Counted from the stretch's first letter, positions 24,905-34,628 are shown. The stretch: 43,940 nt of DNA from Chitinophaga pinensis (GCA_945887955.1 CAMCZO010000010.1:1-43940), one strand, 5' to 3'. The notes: generated by a model from the letters alone, not told the origin. Numbers and translations are program-made.

Positions 24905-26713
24905 TCAACTTTTAAAATTAAAATGATTGTATACTAATTTTGCTTTTGAGTTACCAACTATTTTTTCTAAATCTGATAATGAAGCTGATTTTATTTGAGT
25001 TACACTTTTTAATTCGATTAATAATTTTTCGGCAGTTTTTTCACTAATGCCTTTAATTTCATTTAATTCAGTTTTAAATGTTTCTCGGCTTCGTTTATTT
25101 CTATGGTGAGTAATACCAAAACGATGTGCTTCGTCTCGAATTTGTTGAATAATTCTTAATGTTTCGCTCCGTTTATCTAAATATAATGGCACCGAATCGT
25201 TAGGAAAATAAATTTCTTCTAAACGTTTAGCTATACCAATAATGGCAATCTTACCCATTAAATTTAATTTATTTAAACTATTTATGGCAGCACTAAGTTG
25301 TCCTTTGCCTCCATCTATTATAATGAGTTGAGGCATAGGAAGATTATTTTCTATTACGCGAGAGTATCGTCTAAAAATTATTTCTTCCATTGTAGCAAAA
25401 TCATCAGGACCTTTAACTGTTTTTATATTAAAATGACGATATTCTTTTTTAGCAGGTTTACCATTAATAAAAACAGGCATTGCGCTAACAGCAAAATCTC
25501 CTTGAAGATTACTATTATCGAATCCTTCGATTCGGCGAGGCTGTTCTTTCATCCGCAAATCTTTCATCATTTGATTCATTATTCTCTCGGTATGCTTCTC
25601 AGGATCAGTTATCGCAATTTGTGAATCACGCTCGTATTTAAAAGCTAAAACATTTTTATAACATAAATCGAGTAGCTTTTTTTTATCCCCAATTTTAGGG
25701 ATAACATATTCACATTCGGGCAAACTAACTTTTGGAAAAAAGGGCACTAGAATTTCTTTACTTTTACTATTAAATCTATTTCTAAATTCGATAATTGCAA
25801 ATAAAAGAATTTCCTCGTCAGGTTCTTCCATTTTTTTCTTAATTTCTATAGTTTGAGCATGAATTACAGCACCATTTATTATTTTAAAATAATGCGCATA
25901 ACTATTTTTTTCGTCGCTTATAAGATGAATAACATCTGTATTTGTGATAGATGGATGAACAATAGTAGATTTGCTTTGATAATCACTTAGGGACTCAATT
26001 TTATTTTTTATTATTTCTGCTATTTCAAATTCATACTTTTCGGCAGCCATTTGCATTTTTATTTTTAAGTCTTGCATTGCCGAATTGATATTCCCTTTAA
26101 GAATTTGTTTTATTTCGTTTATATTTTGATTGTAGTCTTCTTCGTTTTGTTTATTTATACAGGGAGCTTTGCAACGTCCAATTTGATATTCTAAACAAGC
26201 TTTAAATTTGCCTTTATTAATGTTTTCGGCACTTAAGTCATAATTACAGTTTCTTAGAGAATAGATTTGCTTTATAAAATCTAGCAGTGTATAAATTAAT
26301 TTACCTGAGGCATAAGGACCAAAATATTCACTACCATCTTTTATATGTTTACGAGTATAGTATAATCTGGGGAAACGCTCTTTTTTAAGAATTATCCAAG
26401 GATAAGTTTTGTCATCACGTAAGAGTATATTGTAACGAGGTTTTAAACTTTTAATTAGATTATTTTCAAGTAAAAGCGCATCAACTTCGCTATTCACTTT
26501 TATGGTTTTTATTTCTTTTATTTTCTTAACCATTATACGAAGACGATTACTTTCGTGTTCTTTAGTAAAATAAGAACTAACTCTTTTTTTTAAGTTCTTT
26601 GCTTTACCAACATATAATAAATTATTTTCATCATCGTAATATTGATAAACTCCGGGTGTTTCGGGAAGAGTTTTAATGACTGAGGATATATATTCAGAAA
26701 ATTTTTCTATCAC
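24905..26713 (-). CDS. uvrC: Excinuclease ABC subunit C
   Basis: UvrC makes the two incisions of nucleotide excision repair. The 602-residue protein starts with a GIY-YIG nuclease (TPGVYQYYDDENNLLYVGKAKNLKKRVSSY), followed by a Cys cluster (CLEQIGRCKAPC-like, near residue 172-185) and a UVR motif (MQMAAEKYEFEIAEIIKNKI). The RNase H-like 5' nuclease covers IEGFDNSNLQGDFAVSAMPV and IIDGGKGQLSAA. A helix-hairpin-helix pair is at the C-terminus. The start is GTG at 26713, as no ATG is near. A -7 element ends 4 nt before it, so the mRNA may be leaderless. Confidence 0.94.
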   Translation of the reverse strand: MIEKFSEYISSVIKTLPETPGVYQYYDDENNLLYVGKAKNLKKRVSSYFTKEHESNRLRIMVKKIKEIKTIKVNSEVDALLLENNLIKSLKPRYNILLRDDKTYPWIILKKERFPRLYYTRKHIKDGSEYFGPYASGKLIYTLLDFIKQIYSLRNCNYDLSAENINKGKFKACLEYQIGRCKAPCINKQNEEDYNQNINEIKQILKGNINSAMQDLKIKMQMAAEKYEFEIAEIIKNKIESLSDYQSKSTIVHPSITNTDVIHLISDEKNSYAHYFKIINGAVIHAQTIEIKKKMEEPDEEILLFAIIEFRNRFNSKSKEILVPFFPKVSLPECEYVIPKIGDKKKLLDLCYKNVLAFKYERDSQIAITDPEKHTERIMNQMMKDLRMKEQPRRIEGFDNSNLQGDFAVSAMPVFINGKPAKKEYRHFNIKTVKGPDDFATMEEIIFRRYSRVIENNLPMPQLIIIDGGKGQLSAAINSLNKLNLMGKIAIIGIAKRLEEIYFPNDSVPLYLDKRSETLRIIQQIRDEAHRFGITHHRNKRSRETFKTELNEIKGISEKTAEKLLIELKSVTQIKSASLSDLEKIVGNSKAKLVYNHFNFKS

Positions 26714-26717
26714 ATCA

Positions 26718-26725
26718 CAAAGCTA
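26718..26725 (-). promoter_or_regulatory. -7 element of uvrC
   Basis: On the minus strand TAGCTTTG ends 4 nt before the GTG start of uvrC. With the normal -7 position the transcript would begin at about the start codon. No TTG is found at -33. Confidence 0.4.
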
Positions 26726-26804
26726 TAAATATTATCAAAATTATTTTCTAAAAAGAATTAGAAAAATTTTAGAATGTCGAAATTTAATTCTATCAATTCA
26801 AAGT

Positions 26805-29252
26805 CTATTCTTGAATATAAATTCGTTTTACTCTACTCGATACATTGGTAAGCACTTCGTATGAAATAGAATGGAGTGCTTTTGCTAAATCATTTATTTG
26901 TTGAGTGTTTTCAAAAATAATAACTTCATCTCCTTCTTGGCAAGAAACATTGCTAACGTCAATTATACTCATATCCATGCAAATATTTCCGATTGTTTTA
27001 CAAAAACATCCATTTATATAAACTCCGTGATTTCCATTTCCTAGTAAGCGACTAAATCCATCGGCATATCCAATAGGTATGGTTGCAATTTTGGTATCTG
27101 ATTCAACTTTTCCGTTGCGATTATAGCCAACTGTTTGATTTTTTTTTAAATTTTTTATTTGACTAATGCGAGTTTTTAAGGTGCCAACATTTTCTAATCG
27201 ATTTTGTTCGTTTTCGTTAATTCCAATTCCATACATGCCAATCCCTAGCCTCACCATATTGTAATGAGATTTTTTGAATCGGCTAATGCCACCCGAATTA
27301 CAAATATGTTTAATCATGGGATAACCTAATTCTTTTTCTAGTAATTCGAAAGCTTTTTCGAAAACACGAAATTGTTCGTTTGTAAAATCGTCTTGTTGTA
27401 AATTACCTGAGGCCGCTAAATGAGAAAAAATAGATTTTATTTTTAATTGTGGTGTTTTTTTTAATTCGACAGCTAATTTTTCGAGATCAGATTCTTCAAA
27501 TCCCAAGCGATGCATGCCAGTATCTATTTTTAAATGAACTGGATATGAGTCTGCAATACCTAAATTATCTATTTTTTTTACAAAAGCATTTAAAATATTA
27601 AAACTATATATTTCGGGCTCTAGTTGATAGTTAATAATATCTTCAAATGCATCTTCTTCCGGATTCATAACCATGATAGGTAAATTAACTTTTGATTGCC
27701 GAAGTTCTACTCCTTCGTCGGCATATGCTACTGCTAAATAATCAACCCCTATGTGCTGAAGTGTTTTAGATATTTCTGTGCTACCGCTTCCATATCCCAT
27801 CGCTTTAACCATGCACATTAGTTTTACTTCGGGCTTAATTAATGACCGGTAATAATTAACATTATCAATTAATTTATTTAAATTAACTTCAAATACGGTG
27901 TCGTGACTCTTGAGTTGTAATAAGCGACTAATGTTTTCAAATCCAAAACTGCGAGCACCTTTTAATAAAATACTTGCGTCGCTAAACTGATAGCTATTTA
28001 AATTAAATTGATGAATGAAGCTGGCGGTGTCGGTAAAAAAAAGAGAATTCGATTTAAATAGTGGCTTATGATTTATAATTTCTTTCCCAATACCTACTAA
28101 TAAATCTATTTTGTTTTGATTTAATAATTCAGCTAATTGTCGATATAAATTTGACGCCAGAATACCTGATTGTTCGATATCAGAAACAACAACTATTTTT
28201 TTTGATCTTCTATTTTGTTGTTGTAAATAATTCAATGCAATTTTTATTGAATCTAAATCTGAATTGTAATAATCGTTTATAATAAAAGAGTTGTTGATGC
28301 CGTTTTTGATTTCTAAGCGCAAGGCAATGGCCTGCAACTGTTTTATTTTGTGTTCGATTTCAGTTTCTTTAAAACCCATTTTTAACATTAGGGTAATACA
28401 GGTTGAGATGTTGTAAAAAGAAGCAGTATCTGAAAAAGGAATATTAAAATGGAGGGTTTTTTTATCGTTAATTAATTCGAGTTTGTTTTCAGAAAAATTT
28501 ATTTTAAAATCAGCATCATTAAATTCGGAAACAACAGTACAATTTTCAGATATAATTTGAGAAACTTGACTTTTTTCTAATCCATTTATAATTATAGTTT
28601 TACAACCCTTAAATAATTTTAATTTTTCAGAAATTTTTTCTGCTTTATCTTTAAACCCTTCATTATGCGCAGAACCAATTGAAGTTAAAATCCCGATGGT
28701 TGGGAGAATAATAGATTCTAACTGATCCATTTCGTTTGTTATAGAAATTCCTGCTTCAAAAATGGCAAGAGTATGCGTTTGATTTAAATTTAAAACACTT
28801 AAAGGAACACCTATTTGTGAATTATAGCTTTTCGGACTTCGACAAATACTATAATTATTTTTTAGTAATTGATAGAGCCATTCTTTTACAACAGTTTTAC
28901 CATTGCTTCCAGTAATTCCAATCACTGGAATGTTAAATTGCTGCCTGTGATATGAAGCAAGCAACTGAATTGTTTGAATTGGTTTTGGTGAGATAATAAA
29001 TGAAACATCTGATTCTGAAAACTTAGCAAAATCAAAATCAGTTTCCTCAATTAAAAATGCTTTTACTCCTAAATCAATTAAATTTAAGATATATTGGTGA
29101 CCATTGTTTCTATTCGTTTTTAATGCAATAAAAAGAGTATCGTTAGCAGATTGTAATGATCTACTATCATTTAAGAAATAATTTATTTTCGGATTATTTT
29201 TTCCAACAAAACGGGTCTTAGTTATTTCGGCAATCTGTTTTAAGGAGTACAT
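26805..29252 (-). CDS. MurF-alanine racemase fusion protein
   Basis: This 815-residue bifunctional enzyme joins UDP-MurNAc-tripeptide:D-Ala-D-Ala ligase to a PLP-dependent alanine racemase, linking D-alanine supply and use in peptidoglycan synthesis. The MurF half (about residues 1-445) has the ATP loop GITGSNGKT with Lys119, EAGIS and NDYYNSDLDS. The racemase half starts near residue 452 (TVFEVNLNKLIDN). Its PLP Lys is Lys483 in MVKAMGYGSG, and RLGIGMYGIG holds the catalytic Tyr. This fusion is known from Bacteroidota and helps to identify the phylum. It directly follows tdk on the same strand with no gap. Confidence 0.95.
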   Translation of the reverse strand: MYSLKQIAEITKTRFVGKNNPKINYFLNDSRSLQSANDTLFIALKTNRNNGHQYILNLIDLGVKAFLIEETDFDFAKFSESDVSFIISPKPIQTIQLLASYHRQQFNIPVIGITGSNGKTVVKEWLYQLLKNNYSICRSPKSYNSQIGVPLSVLNLNQTHTLAIFEAGISITNEMDQLESIILPTIGILTSIGSAHNEGFKDKAEKISEKLKLFKGCKTIIINGLEKSQVSQIISENCTVVSEFNDADFKINFSENKLELINDKKTLHFNIPFSDTASFYNISTCITLMLKMGFKETEIEHKIKQLQAIALRLEIKNGINNSFIINDYYNSDLDSIKIALNYLQQQNRRSKKIVVVSDIEQSGILASNLYRQLAELLNQNKIDLLVGIGKEIINHKPLFKSNSLFFTDTASFIHQFNLNSYQFSDASILLKGARSFGFENISRLLQLKSHDTVFEVNLNKLIDNVNYYRSLIKPEVKLMCMVKAMGYGSGSTEISKTLQHIGVDYLAVAYADEGVELRQSKVNLPIMVMNPEEDAFEDIINYQLEPEIYSFNILNAFVKKIDNLGIADSYPVHLKIDTGMHRLGFEESDLEKLAVELKKTPQLKIKSIFSHLAASGNLQQDDFTNEQFRVFEKAFELLEKELGYPMIKHICNSGGISRFKKSHYNMVRLGIGMYGIGINENEQNRLENVGTLKTRISQIKNLKKNQTVGYNRNGKVESDTKIATIPIGYADGFSRLLGNGNHGVYINGCFCKTIGNICMDMSIIDVSNVSCQEGDEVIIFENTQQINDLAKALHSISYEVLTNVSSRVKRIYIQE

Positions 29253-29828
29253 TTATTTTAATTTTTTAGTATTAAAACAATTTCTACATAATGGTTCATA
29301 GCTATCGGTTTCGCCTAAAATCACTAATTTTTCTTCTTTACTTGTTCGATGACTTACATAGGCTAAATTACCACAATTCATGCAAATGGCCTGCAATTTA
29401 GAAACATATTCTGCCAGGGCCATCAATTGCGGCATTGGCCCGAAAGGCTTACCGGTAAAATCTAAATCTAAGCCAGCCACAATTACTCGAATTCCTCTGT
29501 TTGCTAATTCACAGCAAACAGCTGGTAATTCTTCATCAAAGAATTGAGCCTCATCAATCCCTATTACATCAGCATCTGAAGTTAGAAGTAAAATGTTTGA
29601 ACTTGATGGAACAGGAGTGCTAATAATTTCATTGCCCTGATGACTTACTACTTTAACATCGTGGTAACGTAAATCAATATTAGGTTTATAAATTTCTATT
29701 TTTTGTTTTGCATACTGCGAGCGTTTTAATCTTCTGATGAGCTCTTCGGTTTTACCAGAAAACATGCTTCCGCAGATGACCTCAATCCATCCGTGCTTCC
29801 TTTCAGTAATTGTAGTTTCTAAAAACAT
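29253..29828 (-). CDS. tdk: Thymidine kinase (type II)
   Basis: Tdk phosphorylates thymidine in the salvage pathway to dTTP. The 191-residue protein has the P-loop [15 protein letters not shown], the Walker B-like IGIDEAQFF, and the lasso region with [15 protein letters not shown] and CRNC, whose Cys pairs bind structural zinc. The stop codon abuts the MurF-Alr ATG at 29252, so the two are co-translated or at least co-transcribed. It is divergent from the orphan gene at 29931, sharing an upstream region of about 100 bases. Confidence 0.95.
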   Translation of the reverse strand: MFLETTITERKHGWIEVICGSMFSGKTEELIRRLKRSQYAKQKIEIYKPNIDLRYHDVKVVSHQGNEIISTPVPSSSNILLLTSDADVIGIDEAQFFDEELPAVCCELANRGIRVIVAGLDLDFTGKPFGPMPQLMALAEYVSKLQAICMNCGNLAYVSHRTSKEEKLVILGETDSYEPLCRNCFNTKKLK

Positions 29829-29930
29829 TGTTTAAAAAGCGTGTAAAACAAAGTTTAAATTTAGCTTAAGATGAGGCAAAATCAAATTAAATTAGATATT
29901 GTTTTTAAATTAATTCACACAGGTTTAAAT

Positions 29931-30518
29931 ATGGAAAAAATATTATTCAAAATTCAGTCTCAAATAAATGAATTAGCACCGGCTTTAGAGGTTTTTATTG
30001 ACGAAACTATTCAGCCTAGCGTGAAGGATTGTGAAAATTTACAAGGTCAATTAAGTGTTCTTCAGGAGCAGGTGGCCGTTTATAAATATAATCAGGTAAA
30101 TCGCGAATTGTCTCCTAGTTTTGCGATTCATTCAAAAGTAAGTAGTTCAGAAATTCTTGATGTAAAACATGAAAATACAGAAGCGTTAAACACAAACCCA
30201 ATTAAAGAAATTGAGGCGATTGCTGAATCGCCAGTTTTTCAAAACGCTGAACTAATTGTTGAGCCTCCTATTCAAAAAGTTTCTACTGAAAATAGTATAA
30301 AGCCAATAAATATTGGTTTAAACGATAAGTTTAGATTTATAAATGATTTATTTGTTAAAAAAGCCGAAGAATATAATTTAGCCATAGAACAATTAAATAA
30401 TTTAAAAACGCATTACGATTGCGAGATTTATTTGAATAGTTTAAAAAAAATATATGCCTGGAATGACGATAATGAAGTTGTGAATTTATTTTATGCTCTA
30501 GTAAAAAAACGTTTTTAA
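29931..30518 (+). CDS. Hypothetical protein, helical, upstream of an M28 peptidase
   Basis: No family is recognised. From the ATG at 29931 the product is 195 aa (MEKILFKIQSQINELAPALE). An in-frame ATG at 29871 would add 20 residues that look non-coding-like, and an AGG lies at good spacing before the inner ATG, so I prefer the inner start. The first 65 residues form a likely helix (coiled-coil pattern of QINELAP...LQGQLSVLQEQVAVYKY). A Pro, Ser and Glu-rich linker follows, and then a conserved-looking C-terminal helical domain (NDKFRFINDLFVKKAEEYNLAIEQL...). No signal peptide is present, so it is probably cytoplasmic. The M28 peptidase follows after 3 nt. Confidence 0.65.
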   Translation: MEKILFKIQSQINELAPALEVFIDETIQPSVKDCENLQGQLSVLQEQVAVYKYNQVNRELSPSFAIHSKVSSSEILDVKHENTEALNTNPIKEIEAIAESPVFQNAELIVEPPIQKVSTENSIKPINIGLNDKFRFINDLFVKKAEEYNLAIEQLNNLKTHYDCEIYLNSLKKIYAWNDDNEVVNLFYALVKKRF

Positions 30519-30521
30519 TTC

Positions 30522-31655
30522 ATGTATAGGTGTTTTGTTTTATTGTGTTTATTTACATTAAAATCTTTTGCGCAAGATACAATTTATGCCCGCGATGTTA
30601 TTCGCCAATTAACTTCTAAATCTTTTTTTGGAAGAGGTTATGTAAAAAATGGTTTACAAAAAGCAGAGTCATTTATTATTAATGAAATAAAAAAACAAAA
30701 AACTTTTCCATTATTCGGAAAAACATATACCCAAACCTTTATCCACTCTGTAAATACTTTTCCAAAGACTTGTGATGTTAAATTAAACGGAAAAGAACTT
30801 GAGCCAGGTATTGATTATATTTTAAATCCAAATAGCCCTTCAATTAAAGGGAAGTTTAATTTAATTAAAAAAGACAGTAGTTTTTATTCTGATAACTCGA
30901 AGGTTAATGTTCTATTTAAAAACAAATTAACTTATCGCGTTTCATCTGTAGTAGATTTAAGATGCGAAATTGAATTGGATAAGCATTTAATTAATCAAGA
31001 ACCAAAATTTATAGAGCTTAATATTCAGAATAAATTTTTACCTTTTTTTAAAAGTAAAAACATAGCTTGTTTTTTACCTGGCTTGGCCGATTCGGACTCT
31101 ATGTTAGTTTTTTGCGCACATTACGATCATTTGGGAGGCATGGGATCTAATACATTTTTTCCGGGAGCTAATGATAATGCCAGTGGAGTAAGCGTTTTGT
31201 TAAATCTAATAAAATTTTATGTTGCTAATCCTCCTAAATATAAAATAGTGTTTATATTTTTTGCAGGAGAAGAGGCAGGTTTATTAGGATCTAAGGCTTT
31301 CATAGAGTCTAAAACAATTCCTTTAAATAAAATTAAGTTTTTAATTAATTTAGATTTATTAGGCACAGGCAACAATGGTATTATGGTGGTTAATGGCAAT
31401 GTGCATGAAAAAGAATTTAATCGACTAAATTTAATAAATTCTGAAAACAGATATGTGAATGAAATTAAAAAAAGAGGAAAGGCTGCCAATAGCGATCATT
31501 ATTGGTTTTCAGAAAATGGAGTGCCTTGTTTTTTTATTTATACTCTGGGAGGACCTTCGGCTTATCACGATATTAATGATGTGGAGAAAAATCTCCCGCT
31601 TACAGACTATGTTGATGTTTTTAAATTAATTACAGAATTTAGTAAGAGCTTTTAA
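30522..31655 (+). CDS. Exported M28-family zinc aminopeptidase
   Basis: This 377-residue metallopeptidase has a signal peptide (MYRCFVLLCLFTLKSFAQ) and so acts in the periplasm or outside. The two-zinc centre is visible: His200 in CAHYDHLGG, Asp218 in PGANDNASGVS, Glu250-Glu251 in FFAGEEAGLLGS, Asp278 in LINLDLLG and His349 in SAYHDIND. The catalytic segment makes up the second half, after an N-terminal beta-rich region. The peptide substrate is unknown. Its stop overlaps that of nadD, which is convergent, by 4 nt. Confidence 0.9.
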   Translation: MYRCFVLLCLFTLKSFAQDTIYARDVIRQLTSKSFFGRGYVKNGLQKAESFIINEIKKQKTFPLFGKTYTQTFIHSVNTFPKTCDVKLNGKELEPGIDYILNPNSPSIKGKFNLIKKDSSFYSDNSKVNVLFKNKLTYRVSSVVDLRCEIELDKHLINQEPKFIELNIQNKFLPFFKSKNIACFLPGLADSDSMLVFCAHYDHLGGMGSNTFFPGANDNASGVSVLLNLIKFYVANPPKYKIVFIFFAGEEAGLLGSKAFIESKTIPLNKIKFLINLDLLGTGNNGIMVVNGNVHEKEFNRLNLINSENRYVNEIKKRGKAANSDHYWFSENGVPCFFIYTLGGPSAYHDINDVEKNLPLTDYVDVFKLITEFSKSF

Positions 31656-32236
31656 TTTATTTTATTACGATAAAAATTCATAATGTCGATCTCTTCCCAA
31701 ACTTTTGGTGCTAAAAAAAATCGAATGTCTTTTTTTTCATTAATCGCTTTGCGAATAAATGTTGATGAAATATCCATCTTCGGGGCTTCGGTTAAATGTA
31801 CGTTTGGATGAGAGTCAAATTGGCTTGGCTCACAATTTGGCCTAGGATAAACATAAATATGAAACTGTTTAAGTATCGTCTCAAAATTTTTCCATTTATT
31901 AAAATTTTGTAAATTATCTTGCCCCATAATTAAACTAAATTGATGTTGAGGATACTTTTCGCTTAAATGAGCCAAGGTGTTAATTGTATAAGATGGCTGG
32001 GATAGATTAAATTCAATCGAACTACTTTTGATTCTTGGAAAATCGTCAATAGCCAAATTAACAAGCAATAATCTATTGTTTTGATTTAATAATTGATTTT
32101 TATTTTTTAATGGATTTTGAGGACTCACTACCATCCATATTTCTTGCATTTCAGTATAACAAATCATGTAATTTGCAATTGCCATATGACCAATGTGAAT
32201 AGGATTATATGATCCAAAAAATAAACCGATATGCAT
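31652..32236 (-). CDS. nadD: Nicotinate-nucleotide adenylyltransferase
   Basis: NadD makes nicotinate adenine dinucleotide from NaMN and ATP in NAD synthesis. I use the ATG at 32236 (194 aa, MHIGLFFGSYNPIHIGH), since the TTG two codons earlier overlaps the -7 element. The nucleotidyltransferase motifs are FFGSYNPIHIGHMAIA and ISSTFIRKAI near the C-terminus, with IMGQDNLQNFNKWKNFE in between. The gene is divergent from pabB. Confidence 0.92.
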   Translation of the reverse strand: MHIGLFFGSYNPIHIGHMAIANYMICYTEMQEIWMVVSPQNPLKNKNQLLNQNNRLLLVNLAIDDFPRIKSSSIEFNLSQPSYTINTLAHLSEKYPQHQFSLIMGQDNLQNFNKWKNFETILKQFHIYVYPRPNCEPSQFDSHPNVHLTEAPKMDISSTFIRKAINEKKDIRFFLAPKVWEEIDIMNFYRNKIN

Positions 32237-32239
32237 ACT

Positions 32240-32247
32240 CAAAATTA
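32240..32247 (-). promoter_or_regulatory. -7 element of nadD
   Basis: On the minus strand TAATTTTG ends 3 nt before the nadD ATG, so transcription should start at or next to the A of the start codon. No -33 TTG is seen. Confidence 0.35.
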
Positions 32248-32252
32248 GTAGT

Positions 32253-32260
32253 TATTTTTG
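32253..32260 (+). promoter_or_regulatory. -7 element of the pabB-like gene
   Basis: TATTTTTG matches the -7 consensus and ends 28 nt before the ATG at 32289. It nearly abuts the nadD element on the other strand. Confidence 0.4.
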
Positions 32261-32288
32261 TAAATATTATACATAATTTTATTCTTCA

Positions 32289-33359
32289 ATGATAAATTTA
32301 CTTGATTTAGATAATTTTATATTTATACCCAATAAAAACGAGTATGATAATGGGCTTATTTATGAATTAGAAAAGACGGATAGTTTTGCTGAAAATACTT
32401 TTGTAATATTGCCTTATCACAACCCACAAACAGATCAGGTTAGTCCAAATTTTTTTAAAATTATTAGTGAGAAAAAACTTAATAAAAATGATTTGATTTT
32501 TGATAAATCAATTAATCCACCAATACATTTAATATCATCTATTTCGAAAGAATCATATTTAGATAAAGTTGTCAAATTAAAAGAACACATTCAATTAGGT
32601 AATATTTATGAAATTAATTATTGTATTCAGTTTTTGTCTGAGCAAATAAACATCTCTCCACTAAATATTTTTTTCAAATTAATTGAATTAACAAAAGCCC
32701 CATATACAGCTTTGGTTAAGCTAAACAACGACTTTATTATTTCGGCTAGCCCAGAATTATTTCTAAAAAAAGTTGGAAATAAATTATCTAGTAAACCCAT
32801 AAAGGGAACAATTAAAAGAGGAATTACAAAACACGAAGATGATGAACTTAAAAATTATTTACACAATAGTTTAAAAGAACGTACAGAAAATGTTATGGCT
32901 GTTGATGTTTCAAGAAATGATTTATCTATAATTGCACAGCGAGGTTCCGTTAATGTAAATAAATTGTATAACATAGAAAGTTTCGAAACTGTTCATCAAA
33001 TGGTAAGTACTGTAAGTTGTTTAATTAAACCTGAAATATCATTTCATGAAATTATTGATGCAACTTTTCCGATGGCAAGCATGACCGGAGCTCCAAAATT
33101 AAGTGCAATGACCTTAATAGATGAGTTTGAAAATTTTGAACGAAATTATTATTCAGGCGCTATGGGAATTATTGATTCTGAAGGAAACTATACTCTTTCA
33201 GTAATTATTAGAAGTATTTTTTACAATATAAAAACTCAAAAATTAAGTATAGCTGTTGGCGGAGCAATTACTTATTTGAGTGATCCCGAAAAAGAATATG
33301 AAGAATGTTTACTCAAAGCTAATGCTTTATTAAAAGTGCTTGACGCAAAAATAGTTTAG
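32289..33359 (+). CDS. Chorismate-binding enzyme, PabB-like
   Basis: This is a 356-residue chorismate-binding enzyme. The family core is clear: KPIKGTIKRG, DVSRNDLSIIAQRGSV, TFPMASMTGAPKLSAM, YSGAMGIIDSEGNYTLSVIIRS and AVGGAITYLSDPEKEYEECLLKANALL. It is shorter than anthranilate synthase or E. coli PabB, and lacks an attached glutaminase. The best assignment is aminodeoxychorismate synthase component I, for p-aminobenzoate and folate. Anthranilate synthase TrpE is less likely because no trp genes adjoin it. The glutaminase partner is not in this window. Confidence 0.82.
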   Translation: MINLLDLDNFIFIPNKNEYDNGLIYELEKTDSFAENTFVILPYHNPQTDQVSPNFFKIISEKKLNKNDLIFDKSINPPIHLISSISKESYLDKVVKLKEHIQLGNIYEINYCIQFLSEQINISPLNIFFKLIELTKAPYTALVKLNNDFIISASPELFLKKVGNKLSSKPIKGTIKRGITKHEDDELKNYLHNSLKERTENVMAVDVSRNDLSIIAQRGSVNVNKLYNIESFETVHQMVSTVSCLIKPEISFHEIIDATFPMASMTGAPKLSAMTLIDEFENFERNYYSGAMGIIDSEGNYTLSVIIRSIFYNIKTQKLSIAVGGAITYLSDPEKEYEECLLKANALLKVLDAKIV

Positions 33360-33365
33360 AATCGA

Positions 33366-34613
33366 TCAACTTTTTTCTTCCCAAATATTTACAAGTTGAA
33401 TAATTGTTTCAACTGCTTTTTTCATATCTTGTATACTTACCCATTCTTGTTTGCTATGAAAAGCGTGTTCGCCTGCATATATATTCGGACAGGGCAATCC
33501 CATAAATGACAATCTAGAGCCATCTGTACCGCCTCTAATACTTGATAGGACAGGCTTAACTCCAGTTCTTGTTATTGCTTCGATTGCATGATTTACAACA
33601 TTTGGATGCTTGTCTAATACTTCGCGCATATTTCGATATTGTTGAGTAACAATAAACTCAAAACTACATTTATTGTAATTTAATAATACCTGATTTGTAA
33701 TATTTTTTAATTCTTCCTCTAAAGCCAAGAGTGTTTCTGTATCAAATGCCCGAACTATAAATTTTATTTCTACTTTTTCTAAGCCACCATTAATACCAGT
33801 TGGATGAATAAAGGGCTGCTTATTTTCTGTAGTTTCAGGTGTTTTATCTTTCGGAATCTGATTAATAATTTGCGAAGCTATTTTTATGGCATGTTGCATT
33901 TTATCTTTTGCAAAGCCCGGATGAGTGGTAAATCCATTAATTTTTATCGTCACAGCATCAGCACTAAAAGTTTCGTTTTCTATGTGACCAATTGTTTCAC
34001 CATCCATCGTATAACCAAAATCAGCGCCTAATTTTTTTATATTTACTTTATCAGCTCCTCTACCAATTTCTTCATCGGGAGTAAATAGAATTCTAATTTT
34101 TCCATGCTTAACTTCTGGATGTAACATTAAATAGTTGGCAGCATCCATAATTTCGGCTACACCAGCTTTGTTATCGGCACCTAATAAAGTATTGCCATCA
34201 GCCGTAATAATATCATTTCCAATTTGATCAGCTAAGGCCGGATGTTCTATAAAGATTATTTTTTGGGAAGTATCGTTGGGTAAAATAATATCTTGTCCAG
34301 CATAATTTTCATGAATTATGGGATTTACATTGGTTCCACTACAATCTGGCGATGTATCAACATGCGAGCAAAAACAAATTACAGGAACCACCTTTTCTGA
34401 ATTACTTTCAATGGTGCCATAAACATATCCGTGCTCATCGAGTTCAGCATCTTTGATTCCCATTTCTTTTAATTCTTTTACAAGAATACGCGATAAATCC
34501 TTTTGTTTTTCGGTACTTGGGCAGTTTATCGATTCTGGATCAGATTGAGTATCTATTTTAGCATAGCGCACAAAACGCTCTGTAACAGTATAATTATATT
34601 GGTTAAAATCCAT
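33366..34613 (-). CDS. pepT: Tripeptide aminopeptidase (peptidase T)
   Basis: PepT is a cytoplasmic di-zinc M20 peptidase that removes N-terminal residues from tripeptides. I choose the ATG at 34613 (415 aa, MDFNQYNYTVTERFVRY), not the TTG two codons before it. Zinc and catalytic residues are in CSHVDTSPD, GADNKAGVAEIMDA, FTPDEEIGRGAD and GEHAFHSKQEWV. The IRGGTDGSRLSF segment is also typical of PepT. A -7 element TAAATTTG lies 7 nt upstream, giving a leader of only a few bases. It is separated from clpX by the clpX terminator. Confidence 0.94.
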   Translation of the reverse strand: MDFNQYNYTVTERFVRYAKIDTQSDPESINCPSTEKQKDLSRILVKELKEMGIKDAELDEHGYVYGTIESNSEKVVPVICFCSHVDTSPDCSGTNVNPIIHENYAGQDIILPNDTSQKIIFIEHPALADQIGNDIITADGNTLLGADNKAGVAEIMDAANYLMLHPEVKHGKIRILFTPDEEIGRGADKVNIKKLGADFGYTMDGETIGHIENETFSADAVTIKINGFTTHPGFAKDKMQHAIKIASQIINQIPKDKTPETTENKQPFIHPTGINGGLEKVEIKFIVRAFDTETLLALEEELKNITNQVLLNYNKCSFEFIVTQQYRNMREVLDKHPNVVNHAIEAITRTGVKPVLSSIRGGTDGSRLSFMGLPCPNIYAGEHAFHSKQEWVSIQDMKKAVETIIQLVNIWEEKS

Positions 34614-34620
34614 AATCAAT

Positions 34621-34628
34621 CAAATTTA
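34621..34628 (-). promoter_or_regulatory. -7 element of pepT
   Basis: On the minus strand TAAATTTG ends 7 nt before the pepT ATG. No TTG at -33 was found. Confidence 0.35.

Noticed and set aside
25298..25624. Plus-strand frame of 108 codons
   Set aside because: It is antisense to uvrC and has no signature or start context of its own.
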